From contig NW_026570333.1 in NCBI RefSeq assembly GCF_019649055.1, forward strand, positions 372,001 to 436,000: DNA of 64,000 bases, read 5' to 3'. The notes beneath the pieces were generated by a model. That model searched no databases and had not been told where the DNA came from. It saw only the letters and a list, made by a program, of their open reading frames with translations. The stretch comes from Paramacrobiotus metropolitanus (lineage: Eukaryota; Tardigrada; Eutardigrada; Parachela; Macrobiotidae). The position numbers and the translations under genes were made by a program. This document shows, one piece after another, positions 46,182 to 58,100 of the stretch (position 1 is its first letter; every line of letters begins with the position of its first letter).

Positions 46182-47911
46182 AAACAGATCTGTCAAAGAG
46201 ATCGAACTAGAAAAATACAATTCCGTTTGTTAGGAAAAATGTTAAAAAAATGCAAAAATCTATCCGGGGGTCCTATTCCGACTAGGATGACGTCCACGGG
46301 GTCTCCTGTCCACTTTCATCCGGTAAAGTTGGGTCCGGGGCATCGGTTCCCGGGTTACCCGTCGTAACCGGTTACATTCTCCGAGGTCGGATAAGCACGG
46401 TTAAACACTTACTTCCGACTCGTATCCGTCCGTTCGGGATAGAGAGGCACTGTTGCAGATGCAAATGCCGAGGCATCCTCTCTGAATGGGGAATAGGACC
46501 GAGGTCGGTTTGACCAAGGTCGGCCTACCGGTAAGTCGACCGGCGGCTGGGGGAAATTCGGCTATGTTCCGAATTGCTAAAGTCCAGGTCGGGAAAAGCT
46601 GTATGTAAATCATGCGGCCTGTGTGGTCGTCATGTACAGCAGTTCCGTTCAAAAAGTGGTCGGTTACAACCGTTTAATCTGCTACCACGAGCCTGGTTTA
46701 AAGTAATCCGAGTCGAGCTGGCTCGAAGGTCCGATCGGAAATCATGGGTTTGTTCGATGGAAGCGTCCAGTCGACTTCCATCCGGTATATTCCGTTGTTA
46801 TCCGACCTTCTGTCGAGGTCGGTCATCCTATCCGTCGGTGGTCGACTAGGGTTAACCTGCAATAACATGCCCATGTGGGGCTAAACAAGTGCCTTCAGGT
46901 CGAATTCGTCCACCGCGAACAGCTATCAATCTTCTTCCGTCATGTTGACTGAGTTTCCGACTTCCGACTTGTAGTCGGTTATGGTCGACTTCGGGAGGTC
47001 GGATGAACTGTGTGTTCATCCGTCCGAAGGTTAAATTTCTCCGTTAGGAGGTCGGTTCTGGACTTCCTAATGGCTTGGCCGACTTGTTGTCGCATTCTTC
47101 CGACTTCTGTGGGGTCACTTCCGACCTCAACTTCAGGTCGGTTATCCATATTATCCCTATTCCAAGGTCGGCTGTATCCGACGTCGCTAGGTCGGGTGAA
47201 CTTTGTGTTCATCCGCCAGAAAGCTAAGTGTTTCCACAAGGAGGTGGATTTCCTACTTCTTGCTGGTTTTTCCGACCTGTTGTCGTTTACTTCCGACCTC
47301 CGTTCGGAAACTTCCGACTTACTTTAGGAGTTCTATGCGTCCGGCTACAGTTGACCGGGTCTCCGTTGTTCGGATATCCTACGGTCAGTTCGGACTGGCA
47401 GAAGGATATTCAGCAGCACAACTCCGTTTCTCCTGTGGCTACTTTTCTGACACGAACTCTGGGTCGGATCCGAGCTGCTGTTGGCTTGTTTATCCGATTC
47501 TTCCGTTTTGTTTTGTCGCGAACCTGAGACGCCTAGCCGCTTCTGTTGGGGGTAGACGACTCACGTCCACGGGGAATTCTTCTTTGCCGGTGACGCTGGC
47601 CAATTGGCCGGTACTGTTCGAGTCAATGGCAGCACGTTCGAGGTAGTCGTGGTCACCGGTGAATCGGCTGGTTTACCCGATATCGTCCGGGGGAGACTGC
47701 GGTTGGACTCCAGGTATAGGTTCCTAGTTGAGTTCCTGTAGATCCGGGTTCAGCCGGAGAATCCGGTTAAGCTGCCACGTAACTACTACTAGCTTCCGTT
47801 CATTCTTCATGGGCGACTTCTGTTGGCCGTTATGGTCGACCTGTGTGGTCGGCCATAATGTCGATTTCAGCTCCCGAGTTTCCAAAACCAATCTTTGTGA
47901 TCGGCTTGCAC

Positions 47912-47932
47912 AACCGACCTTTGTGGTCGGTT
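47912..47932. repeat. hairpin, perfect 8-bp stem, TTTGT loop
   Basis: AACCGACC TTTGT GGTCGGTT. The longest perfect stem of the family, in the non-coding 3' region. Confidence 0.85.
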
Positions 47933-48497
47933 AGAGACGCGATATCCGTTATGTCTCCAAATTATGGGTGAAGTACGGAGTCGACCTTTGTGGTCGGCTC
48001 AAGTACATGTAGTCAAATCCGAGTTTTCTTGCGCTGTTGGCAGCTCGGCCGAGGGATTTCCGCTTTTACACTGGTGAAGGCTGCTCGGCTACCCGGTTCC
48101 GAAGTTGGCCACGGGTGCTCGGCAAACATGGCGATGAACACGCAGCGACGTATTCAGCGCCACGTTAGCGTAATCCTCTCAGTCTATGCTCCGGAGTCGG
48201 TTGGCCGGAGTAATCTTCATAGCCGGTCGTGGTTAATGGCGTGGTGTAACCATGTAACTATCGGTCGGCTCCGTGTAACGCGGGTTGGGGCTTCTGTTGG
48301 CTCCAATGGTCGCAGAACGTGGTTGTCGATCTGCTATGTTAGCAGATATGGTTTGCGATCTGTTCGTGCCATGCTGGGGAACTGAGGTCGGTTTGCTCAG
48401 TTCTGTCCAGGGATTCCTCGGAAGACGTACCGGAACGGTGGAAAAAGCCGGCTTGTCAGGTCTAACCACTCATATCCGGGTCAAACCGAAGAATCCG

Positions 48498-48516
48498 GCC
48501 GACTTGTGTAGTCGGC
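48498..48516. repeat. hairpin, perfect 7-bp stem, TGTGT loop
   Basis: GCCGACT TGTGT AGTCGGC. Compared with 47912 the innermost pair is changed on both sides (C-G to T-A), a compensatory difference. Confidence 0.85.
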
Positions 48517-48737
48517 ACTCTGGCAAAGTCGTCGTTGACGTCCGTCGCGTACATGGTTAATCGGTTTCTGTAAAAAAACTAAAGAAAAGTGTCCATTCCG
48601 AAGTCGTTTCTCGACAGTGCAATTTATCCGCTAGGCTGTTTCTCAGTCGGGTCGGTTCTCGACCATGCCGTTTCTCGGCGTTGAGTCCTCTTAGTTGTTC
48701 CAAATGGGGGATCGGGTTCCAATGTGGGAACCCGATC

Positions 48738-50220
48738 TTAACTGAGTGGGACTTCGACGGGTTTGTCGCCGCCGAAGTAATCTTCTTCATCTTCATCATC
48801 CGGGCCAAATCGGTTATGTGGCCGGATAGTCGGATCCTTGGGTTTACAAGTCGCCGGGCCACTCCGTTGAGACATCTCGTCAGTCTCATCCGTTTCTTGG
48901 TTGAGGCGATCCGCTCTGCCCTTCTTCGATTCCCTGGCCGCCTGTTTGCGGAGCCGCAGCGCATACGGTCGTGCGCCGGGTGCTATGTCGTCCGACATCC
49001 AAGGTTCGTAGGGCGATGAGTTAAATCCGCTGGGCAAGGTCTTCTTCTGTCGGTACCAGCTGATGAATCTGGTCGCGTCGTCGCTGGGATCTACGTGATC
49101 CTCACGAAAGGCATACTTTGTCGCATACCGTTCGTGGGTGTACAGCAAATCGCGCATCCAGATGGCGAGGATAACACTTCTCATTGGTGTGCCGAGTTGG
49201 GCGACGAGGGTTTCCACAGCCGCTGGTATCATTTCGTTCTGGTACAGGCCGTACAGGGTGTAATGGCAAAAGTAATTGCCGAGTCGTGCTGCGAAGATGA
49301 ATCGCAGGAATGCTGTGACTCCGTCCTGGGCCATATCGACTTCCCCTTCTGGAAGGTACTGGGTTAAATCCAGTGCTGCCCGAGCCGCGGTGATAACGAA
49401 GGCTGGATGTGCGTCCGTTATGACGAACTGGGCGATACTTTCCATCTCGTCATGGGGGTATTCCCGAGCTCCTAGTTGGCTCACACGCGTTCCGTCCGGG
49501 CTATACAGCGGTACGTTCAGTAAGACCGGGTCGGTCATTGACGGTAACGCATTCGATCTGGTGTACGGATGTTCAACATTCTGTGCTGTGTGCGCAGACA
49601 TGTTGAAGTCCGGTTGCCACCGATGTTGTTCCAGTAGCGTCTGGTATCCAGATCGGACGAGGAATTGACGAAGGTTTTCTACCATGCGCCAAACTTGTGG
49701 TCGATTCCGTTCCTCGTAGTTCATGATGTTCATAATGTGGTTTGTCCGTTCGGTGGGATGTAGCATGACGACCTCGATTCCTTGTTGTCGAGCGCGGTCA
49801 TAACGAGGGTCTTCCCGGATCGGCACTTCCACTTGTGGTAGTTGTGCCATCTGGTCGGCTACTTCGACGTCCATTTGCTCAGGTTGAGCTGCTGGTTCCG
49901 CTTGGACTTCAGCCGCTGGTTCCGCCTGATGGCCCTCCGGCTGCTGTTCGGGTGGGACAAAGTTACGTTTCGACTTATTTGTTAAGTCTACCGTAAGTCC
50001 GATTCCCGTTTCTCCGGATCCAGTTCGTTTTCCTGGTGGAGCTCTGGTTGGCTCTTTTCCGACTTGACGGATAACTGCTCGTTGCTCTTCGATTCTGTCT
50101 CGAAGATCAACAGGACCGATCCTATGTCGAAGGTCATGTCCCGGGAGATCCCTGCTGGGTCGGCGTTGCTGCTGTTGAGCCGTCGGTTGAGTCCGGTTTC
50201 CGTGTCGGGGGATCTGCTGG
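48738..50220 (-). CDS. LTR element ORF C, second frame, unknown family
   Basis: Continues ORF C in the next frame. The ATG at 49874 is internal, as sequence open upstream of it reads sensibly (NFVPPEQQPEGHQAEPAAE). A globular, mostly helical domain of about 260 residues (VWRMVENLRQFLVRSGYQTLLEQH ... FLRFIFAARLGNYFCHYTLYGLY) ends in a charged tail (GPDDEDEEDYFGGD). Compact helical core plus acidic tail is compatible with a nucleocapsid-like protein, but this is only a guess from shape. No homologue is recognised. Confidence 0.65.
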
Positions 50221-50896
50221 GAAACAGTTGGACGAGCCTGTGTGACACTGGCGTTGCCCTATGTGGGATTGCCATCAACTGTTCCCGAGTCGCCGGTGTG
50301 AGGGTAACTGGCTGTTGGGTTCCGTCCGGCATATTCATTATCATTGTTACCGATGCACTGGTCAATGGTCGGTGTGGATCTCCGACGAAGACATCTCGTA
50401 CATCGTGAATGAGCTGTTCGCTATCCGAGCGACCCTGTGTGGGTGCCGGTAACCGAATTTTTATTTCTGGTTCATAGTCGGTCGGTGGAGGATGGACCTT
50501 CATCGAGGCAATTCGTTTGTCGACCTCTCTGATCTTCTTCTGGTCCTCCAATTGACGGTTAGCGTCTTGCAGCTGGCGATACTCCCACAGTCTATCCGTT
50601 AAGACTGGTGGTCGGGTTCCTTCCCATCTCGGGTCGCGGGTTCGTTGCCGCTGAAGTGTAGCCAGGTTATCCTGTTCATGCGACTCTAGTTGGTCGACAA
50701 GGTATTCTCTGCCGGCCAGGTACCGATATGCGCTCAAGTTACCAGCGACAACATTAATGTAAAGTGCCGCTGCCTGAGCTCGGTGTTGTGGTCCCGTGCC
50801 GGTAACTCGTTCGTTCGTGAAGGATACGATACATTGCGCGCAAGGCAATCTGTTGTTGTCCCTCGTCGCGTTATCCCTGCACTGTTGGCAGTCCAC
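49988..50896 (-). CDS. LTR element ORF C, first frame (302 codons), zinc-ribbon start
   Basis: Starts with two CxxC pairs (residues 3-6 and 19-22), a likely zinc ribbon, then a helical charged region. Coding character changes frame near 50220: from there the natural protein (Gln/Arg-rich, then KEPTRAPPGKRTGSG) runs in the frame of the 48738-49874 ORF. The last 70 or so codons here are therefore probably out of frame. Confidence 0.65.
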   Translation of the reverse strand: MDCQQCRDNATRDNNRLPCAQCIVSFTNERVTGTGPQHRAQAAALYINVVAGNLSAYRYLAGREYLVDQLESHEQDNLATLQRQRTRDPRWEGTRPPVLTDRLWEYRQLQDANRQLEDQKKIREVDKRIASMKVHPPPTDYEPEIKIRLPAPTQGRSDSEQLIHDVRDVFVGDPHRPLTSASVTMIMNMPDGTQQPVTLTPATREQLMAIPHRATPVSHRLVQLFPSRSPDTETGLNRRLNSSNADPAGISRDMTFDIGSVLLIFETESKSNEQLSVKSEKSQPELHQENELDPEKRESDLR

Positions 50897-51133
50897 CGTG
50901 TAAGCTTCCGTTCGGTTCTGTCAAAACAAAAGTAAGCAAACCGTTTCTCGGTTGCATCCTATGATTTACACCCTATAATTACTACGGTCGGGCCAGGTCG
51001 GTTTTCGAACTGGTCCAAGACGCCTTTGTGGTCGTCTAATGAGGTAAGTCGACTTCTGTTGGTCGATGACGCCTGTGTGGTGTCACTGGAGGAAGGTCGG
51101 TTATGCCTCTCCTCCGACGCGTTCTGCGTTCCC

Positions 51134-52192
51134 TCACTCCCGTGTAGGTGCTTCTGTCGACTCCGGCCGACTTGCTTGGTGCGAGTCAGCCAGCTCGGTC
51201 GGTTGTGCCGAGGTGGATCGTTCCTTCGGTAAGTGTCCGTGCCGGTGAGTTGATGGGTTTAAGGCGATGAACCGTTGGCCGCCCTGGACTTTATCGGTGT
51301 TTGTGGCAAATCTTTGTTGATAGAGTGCTTTCGATAAGACGAATTCCAATTCGTCTTCCAGGGAATACTTCTTGCGTCCAGCAATTACGTCAGGTTTAAG
51401 CTTGTATTTGGGGTCGACCAACTGCGGTTCTGCTGCTGTCCACTCGAACTCGAACCGTGCTGTAAGTTGGTGGAGTATTTCTCCACGGGTAAGTCCGTCG
51501 GGATGCCAGGACATTTCCATACACGCTTCGATGGCGTGTGTCCATCCTTCATATGTTGAAGGGGCCGGGTCCTTTTTAGCCGGCGGGAACTCGTAGTACA
51601 TCCGCTTTGTGCTGGTGTACGTACGTATTATCTTCCCGGCATGGTATCCCATGTCGCAGTAATGTCGCACGTTATTCTGGCTCAGTTGTCGCCAGTCGCC
51701 CGTCTGGTCTACCTTCCAATGTTGGAGGAGTTTGAAGGCGATTCTTGGTGTGGCGAATTTCGGTCCACACGTAGCCAAGGCCTTCAGGGCGGCGAATGTG
51801 TACATCCATCCCGCATCGTATTCCGAAACACTCGGTTTCGGTTTTGAAGCCGATTTGATGCCGGTGTACTTGACCCTAACGTTGGTCAACGGAGGGATGT
51901 CGTCCGGCAACACTTCCATGGTGTCCTCATTCCATTCGGAGAGAAGTGGCCGCTCGTCGGTGTCAGGGGTTATCAGTATCCGTTTACCGTACTGACGAGG
52001 GATGTATACTCCGCCATCGTCTTCATTGCCTTTGGACTCTTCAGCTTTGTCGCTGCTGTCCTTCTCTTCCGGTTGTCTATCCGGTATCTCCGGTTCGCCC
52101 TGCTGTTGGGGTGCCGGGTTCGACGGTGGTGGTGGTTTACCATTTTCGTCGTCGTCATCGTCATCGTCTTTCGGCGATCCGTTCCCAGGTGT
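51134..52192 (-). CDS. ORF B extension after an in-frame UGA (about 352 codons)
   Basis: Exactly the same frame as ORF B and open right after its UGA (52193-52195). The acidic/proline character carries on across the stop (DDDDDDDE, PPPPSNP), which suggests one original protein of about 2500 residues. A folded-looking part (VSEYDAGWMYTFAALKALA ... YYEFPPAKK ... LTRGEILHQL) follows from the internal Met at 51919. Readthrough, a point mutation to stop, or independent initiation at 51919 are all possible. Confidence 0.65.
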   Translation of the reverse strand, partial: TPGNGSPKDDDDDDDENGKPPPPSNPAPQQQGEPEIPDRQPEEKDSSDKAEESKGNEDDGGVYIPRQYGKRILITPDTDERPLLSEWNEDTMEVLPDDIPPLTNVRVKYTGIKSASKPKPSVSEYDAGWMYTFAALKALATCGPKFATPRIAFKLLQHWKVDQTGDWRQLSQNNVRHYCDMGYHAGKIIRTYTSTKRMYYEFPPAKKDPAPSTYEGWTHAIEACMEMSWHPDGLTRGEILHQLTARFEFEWTAAEPQLVDPKYKLKPDVIAGRKKYSLEDELEFVLSKALYQQRFATNTDKVQGGQRFIALNPSTHRHGHLPKERSTSAQPTELADSHQASRPESTEAPTRE

Positions 52193-55100
52193 TCAGAAAT
52201 CGTCGTCGTCGTCCTCATCTTCGGTTTCTTCCTCGGATGACGAGATCGGTTCGGATGACTTTGGTTCCTTCTTCTTAGCCAGCTTAGTCGACTCTATCTT
52301 GGCCGACTTTAACTTTCCCTTCTGGGTCAGATCTTCCGGCTCCGGCGAAATTTCCATGGGCGAGGACGGCGGGAGTGACTGTACGTCTCTCGGAATGAAC
52401 CGTCCTTTAGCGCTTCGAGTCGGCTTCGCCATACTTGCTCGTCCCGCTGGGGCTACCGCCGTGCCGACATATGTTGTCGGTTCGTGTGGTGCTCGAGGTC
52501 GGGGTAAAACTTGGACTCGTCTTTGTGACGACTGTCCAGCCGTACGAGCTATATGCAGCAAGGCAGCTGCATCCTCCGACGGTTGTTCGTTGGAGTCGCT
52601 GTATTCTTCAATAGGTTCCGTGCCAGCCGGAGGCTTGTCCGTGTTGACGTAAGACATTTGGAGGTTAAACTCACGCCGATGTTGTTCCGGTATGAAGTTA
52701 GGCACGGTATACCGTACCGGTACGTCTCGTTCCGCATTGGTCGTCTGGAGGGTATGTTGTTCGACCAAAGACGTAATCCGGTCGCTTATCCTGTCCGTGA
52801 TGATTTCGTCGATGTTCCCCTTCTTGTCCATATACATCACGTTATATACACGGGCAATTTGGACCAACGTTGATCCGCGGGGGTTCCTACTATATCCGAT
52901 ACACCGTGCAATTCTAGTCGGTGTATCGCCCGCATTCCTGGCGGCTGCACTTTTAAGTGCCTTGATAAGGTCCGGTGGGAGCAGCTCGGCCATCCGTCCC
53001 CATTGTCGGTGAACGGCTACTGCTAATCCGAAATCCAGAATCCAGGCGACGATCTGCATCATGAGTTGATGCGTCAACCATTTTCCGGTTTCGCCTCCGA
53101 CCTGGATGTTATTGGACAAGTCTCGGACTAAGGACTGGTACATGTCCGCGCCGTTTTTCCTGGCGTTTTCAATGCTCCTGACGACTTCAACGTGTACTCG
53201 GACGGTACGGATTAATGTATCGACCGGGTCATCCGGCTGTTCGTCCGGAAGGCGCTCGCGCACATCGTCTGGGGCTGGCCACTGTGATTCATCAGTGTCC
53301 GCTCCATGGTCGAACATTTCTTTCAGGTCGCCTTTAAATCGTTCATAAGGGTCACCTTCTCCATTGTCGGAGTTTGAGTCTTGTTCTTCAATGTCCGAGA
53401 TGTGATCGGATTCCACGTCAGACTGTTGCCTGGATGTGGAGGGCTGGGGTTGTTGGGTCGGAGTCGGCGGTTTTGGTGGATTCCGTAGCCGACCTCCTGA
53501 AGTCTTAGCTGGCTTTGTGCCGGTTCGCTCCATGACCTCTTTGAATTTACGCTCAACCGCTTCCTTGTCGTGCGGTTGTTGAGCTTTTTCCCTCTGCTCA
53601 GTCCTTTGTGGGCCGGCATCCGAAATATCCAGGTCATCGGATGACTTATGCCGCTTGGCCGGATTAGGCTTCGGCGTCTTCACCGTAGAGTCCGACTTCG
53701 GTTTGGTCGTCTCTTTGGCCTTCGATTTTACTGGTTTCTTCTGGGTTTCCGTCAGTTGTGACTTAGCGGATTGTTTCGCTGCTTCCTTCTTGGCCTTCCG
53801 TTTATCCTTGTGGGATTTCGCGGAATTAGCCGAGTTAATGACCCGTGTGTCGAGATCATCGTCGATCTGCACGGAAGGTTGTCTGGTTGGAGGGGGGACT
53901 TTCATCTTGACGGGTTGCTGTGCCGTCTTCTTGGTCGACTTGGGTTCCGGAGCGGTGACTTTATGTCGAGTCGGCATAGCCGCTTGTAGGGCTTTAGGTC
54001 GACTCTTTTCCGCTCGGTAATGTTCTCCCATACGTTTCATCACGTCGGCCATCTTCTCGGTAAGCCGGTCGTGGTCGCGCCGAGCTTCCGTGGTATTTCC
54101 GACTATGCTGGCACGTCGGATTCGTAGCGAGTGCCAGAGTTCCCTGTCCTCCGGGTATGCCATGTCGATGCAGGCATCCTGTTCCGACCTTGTCAAGTCC
54201 TTTACATGTTGTAAGGCTGGGTCATCGTGGAATTCGCGCGACGAGTCCTGAGGTGGCTTCTCTTTAGCCGTACTCCGTTTGGTCGGTATATTTACCGACT
54301 CCTTTGCCGACTCGTTCGTTCGAGACTCGTCAATTGTTAGACATGGGCCGGAGTGTACCGAGGTCGGTTCGTCCCTTTGTGGTGACGTTTCGACCGTGGT
54401 TTCGACTCGCGCTTCCGAAGGGGATGTTGTGTCCATCGCGTCTTCGGTTTTCTTCGGTTTCGTCGGGGTATTCCGTGGTGTAAACCTGAGTGGTTTCTCC
54501 GTTGTCAATTGACTCGGCAGCTTAGTCGGCTGGGATGCTGATCGGGTCGGCGAAATTTGTTTTACCGGCGATCTGCCTCGTTTTGGCGTGGATCCCTTCG
54601 GTGGTGCTTCTGCCTTCTGTTGAATGGAGTCATCGGAATCGACGTTGTCCGCATTCTCCTCATCTTCACTACTATCCGACATTGTTATCGGAATCTTCTC
54701 GGTTACCTCTTCTTTGGGCCGAGGTTGAATCTCCAGTGTGTAGGCGCCTGGGTTGATGCTGGGATTGCGGAGCCGTTGGATCGTTTGGATCATGTTCGAA
54801 TCCAGCGGGAGTTGTCGTAGCTCCTGTTTTCCGCATCTTAGAGTCACCAACCGTCGCAGGACTTTGTCCCTATCCTGGATCGTAGCATGGATCTTCTGGG
54901 CCGTTTGAGTCTGTTGCTCTTCGGTCATGGTCCGATCTCGGATACCTCCTTGAAGTTGTGCTTCGTAGAGTATCCGTTGAAGATCTAATGTCTTAGCTTG
55001 GCTGACCAACTTCTTATGGATGCCGGGAGTAAATAAGGCCTTCGCTCCCATCACTTTCCGTGATGGGCTCGGCACTTCAGCCGGTGGTAGGGAAGACGGA

Positions 55101-58100
55101 GTCGCCTTCAGGATTTCCGAGAGTCGTTCCTTGGTCCTGACTGGTGATGGCGACTTTGGCGGGAAGAGACGCCTGCGTGGACCGTGCTCTTCAATGTTGT
55201 CCGTCGGTTTTGGTTTCCTTATGAATTTCGGCGAGTTTGATCCGCCTGGTTGGAGGACGAGTCGACCGTCAGGTGTCCGTTCACTCTGCGGTTCTCTTTG
55301 TGAGAGCCCAGGTAACGTGGTCGGTCGCTCGAGGGGCTTAGGTCGGCTAGTTTCCGTTGCTGCAGCTTCCTCCGACGTGTCCATCGGCTCGTCTTCACCT
55401 TCGGGTCCTGGTACCGGTACTTCATCCATCGGCTCGTCTTGGTGACTCGCCGGTGGGACTACCTGTGTCGGTTTGACAGGTTGTACCTTAGGCTTTTTAG
55501 CGGAGGGCGGCCTCTTCGGCTTACGTTGCGCTTCCGCTTCCTTTCGCTTGTAGAAGTCGTCTACGAAGGACTGAATCATGGCCGTCAAAGTTTGCAGCCG
55601 TTCCTGGTTCTTTGCCGACCACACTGTTGTTGGTCGGAGGATGAATCGGGCTTCCTTGGCATTATTCTCCAAGTGTCGGAGATTGATATCGATCTGACAG
55701 TATTGCGGACTTCGTTGGTCGGTTTCATCCATCATCTTTCGAAGTTCGACGATGACGGCGTCCGCTCGCAGTAACTGTGTGTTAACTGCTTTTACCCATT
55801 CGAAGTCGGGTTTGGCTGGTGGGGCTGGAGGTGGAAGTCGGACAGAATCAAAACTCGGTTTCCGAGCCGACTGGATCTTTGTGATCCGAGACGGTCGACC
55901 TTCAGTCATGGCGTTTGTTGCCAAGCTGGTCGATTCCTGTTCTTTGTCCCGTTCCTTCTCCTCCTCGTACTCGTTTACCCTTGTTTCCAGCCATGAAGTC
56001 GTTCGGATTAGGTGTTGTCGAGTCCTGGTCGTCTGTGGGGCGTCCGGATGACAGAGTCGTCGTATGAACCGGGCATTGTTTCCCCACGCTAGGACATCTC
56101 GATCCAAATCATTCGCTTCTTGGCTGTTATCTTCATAGAAATTTCTGCGGGCCCTCATCTCTGTGATGAGTTCCGCTACTCTAGCCAGTAGTTTGATTAT
56201 ATGTGGCGCGACCGTACTCGGCAATTCGTCCGTGTCCGGTATGGCTTCCATGATTCGGGCTTCCGTGGCGGGAGACTTGGGCCGATCGGCCATTTCCATC
56301 GGTTTCAGTTGGGCCAAGTCTGCTGTTGAGGTCGGCTGGGATTGAATCCGAGCTGTTGTCGAGATCGGCTGACTCGAGGTGTTCGACTGTTGCGAGCCGG
56401 ATGCGCGTTGTGCCGCTTTCCGTTGTTCCTCGAGTTCCTTTAGCCGTAAGATTTCTAGGTCGGTTTGCACGTCCTGAATGTGCATCTGAGAGACTCTAAT
56501 TTGGTCTTCGATTGCCGTCCGGATATTACGGATGGTCGGATCTGTTCCGTCCATGTTATCGACTTGGCGTTGCAAGCTATCGGCAATCCTTTGTGTACGA
56601 GCCAACTTGTCGTTAAGGGCTTCACGCTTTTCTGCCAATGTGGGCTCGAGCGGTTGTTGCGAAGCAGTCGGCTGCGGCTGAGTGGAAGTCGGCTGAGCCC
56701 TTTGTGGGTTAGCCTCTAAGATCTTCCACAAGTCTTCGACCCGCCTTGAGCAGATACTATACTGCTGGTCCAAGGCATCGCGCATTTGCTTCTCCATGGC
56801 GTTATTCGGGTCGAGTTCCCGGAGTTGTCTTCCGAGCTTCTCCATGACGTCGACCGCTTCTCGGTACTGGTTCTCAACTTCGCTGATGTCGACTGCCTTT
56901 TGTTCGGCTGCCTCAGCGAGTGGAAGTTCGACGTCAATTCCGGGTGATGGGACTGGAGAAGGTGGTTTCCCACGAGCTGGTACTGGCGCTCCCGCTTTGT
57001 TCGGGTTTGCCAAGTACTGTTTGACATGATCAATCACCGACTGAAGTGCTTCGATTAGCCGGTCCCGGTTCGGACCCGGCGGTGGAATTCCCCATGAGCC
57101 TAGAGTATCGGCCCAATCCAACTCGAGTCGTAGTGCTCGGTCGATCGGGGTGAGGTCGGTTTCCTCTTGTTCCGTTAGGGTTCCACTTAGTCGGTGGTAA
57201 AAGATGTCGGCCAAATCCTGTCCAGCTTGGGTAATTATGTCCAAATTGGCGGTTAAGTTTTCCATTGGTGTCGTGCCGACTAGAGTCATCACCGCTGTCG
57301 TAGTCGGTGCTGCTCGGCGAGGTGGAGACGGCGTGGCGATCCGAGTGTACTCGGCTTCCGCATTGAGGATCTCTGTGATCCGCTCAACTACCGACCTGAG
57401 TTGTCGTTCGTCGACTTCGGTCGGCTCTTCTTTGCGGAGTAAGTCATCTGCCTTTTTCAAGTAGGCTGTCAAGTCGTTCATCTTCTGCCGTGCCACTCTC
57501 AGAGTTTCGCCGTCCGTTGGCGTGTTTTGTACGAACGTTCGCTGGAGGTCTTCCAGTAAGTCCCATCCATCGCTGATGATGGAGGACATCTTTTCTCTGC
57601 GGCTTTTTCGCATTGCCGAGTGCATCTCCGCCGCCGATGAGGTCGACGGTAATGCATCCGAGGTTTCCGTGTCCGAGTCGTGTGGTAAAGGTTTCGCCGT
57701 TACGGCCTGTGTGGTCGTCGTCGGCAAAGGCGATGATATCGGTGAAGTCATAACGGCTCCCGGTAGTAACGTCGTCGGTTGGACGTTATCCGTCAGTAAG
57801 GACGGAAGTTTCTCCGCCGAGATAGCCGTCTTCACCTGATCCAGGACTGTTCGGAGTCGGTGTTTGTCCACCTCTGTGGTTGGCAAACCATACCGAGTAA
57901 GATCTTCAGTTAGCCCTATGTGGGCTATAAGATCGTGAATCTTCCGAACTGGATCTAGGGTGGTAGGATCTCGGATTCCATCAGCTATGCGTCCGTAGAT
58001 TCCTTGGAGAGCTTCTTTGCCGTCGAGGATAGTTTTCCAGACTTCTGTCGTCTGGTAATCCTGTCCTATCTGAAATGCCATCGCATGGTACCGGGGCTGG

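Larger units (their letters stand above)
46182..48737 (-). other. non-coding 3' region of the LTR element
   Basis: 2.5 kb with no sense-strand ORF of note. It is dense in GTCGG/CCGAC words and has the best members of the hairpin family (for example 47831-47857, 47912-47932, 47978-48000, 48498-48516). The plus-strand frames here are antisense and look random. Confidence 0.6.

Noticed and set aside
45380-46376. LTR extending to the second GTTACA at 46371-46376
   Set aside because: Possible, but the 45380-46181 interval has equally good TGTAAC/GTTACA ends and is shorter. Neither has a clear polypurine tract, so the shorter call was kept with low certainty.
47800-48520. CRISPR-like array from regularly recurring GGTCGG words
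   Set aside because: Spacing is irregular, units are palindromic with different stems, and the DNA is an animal retroelement.
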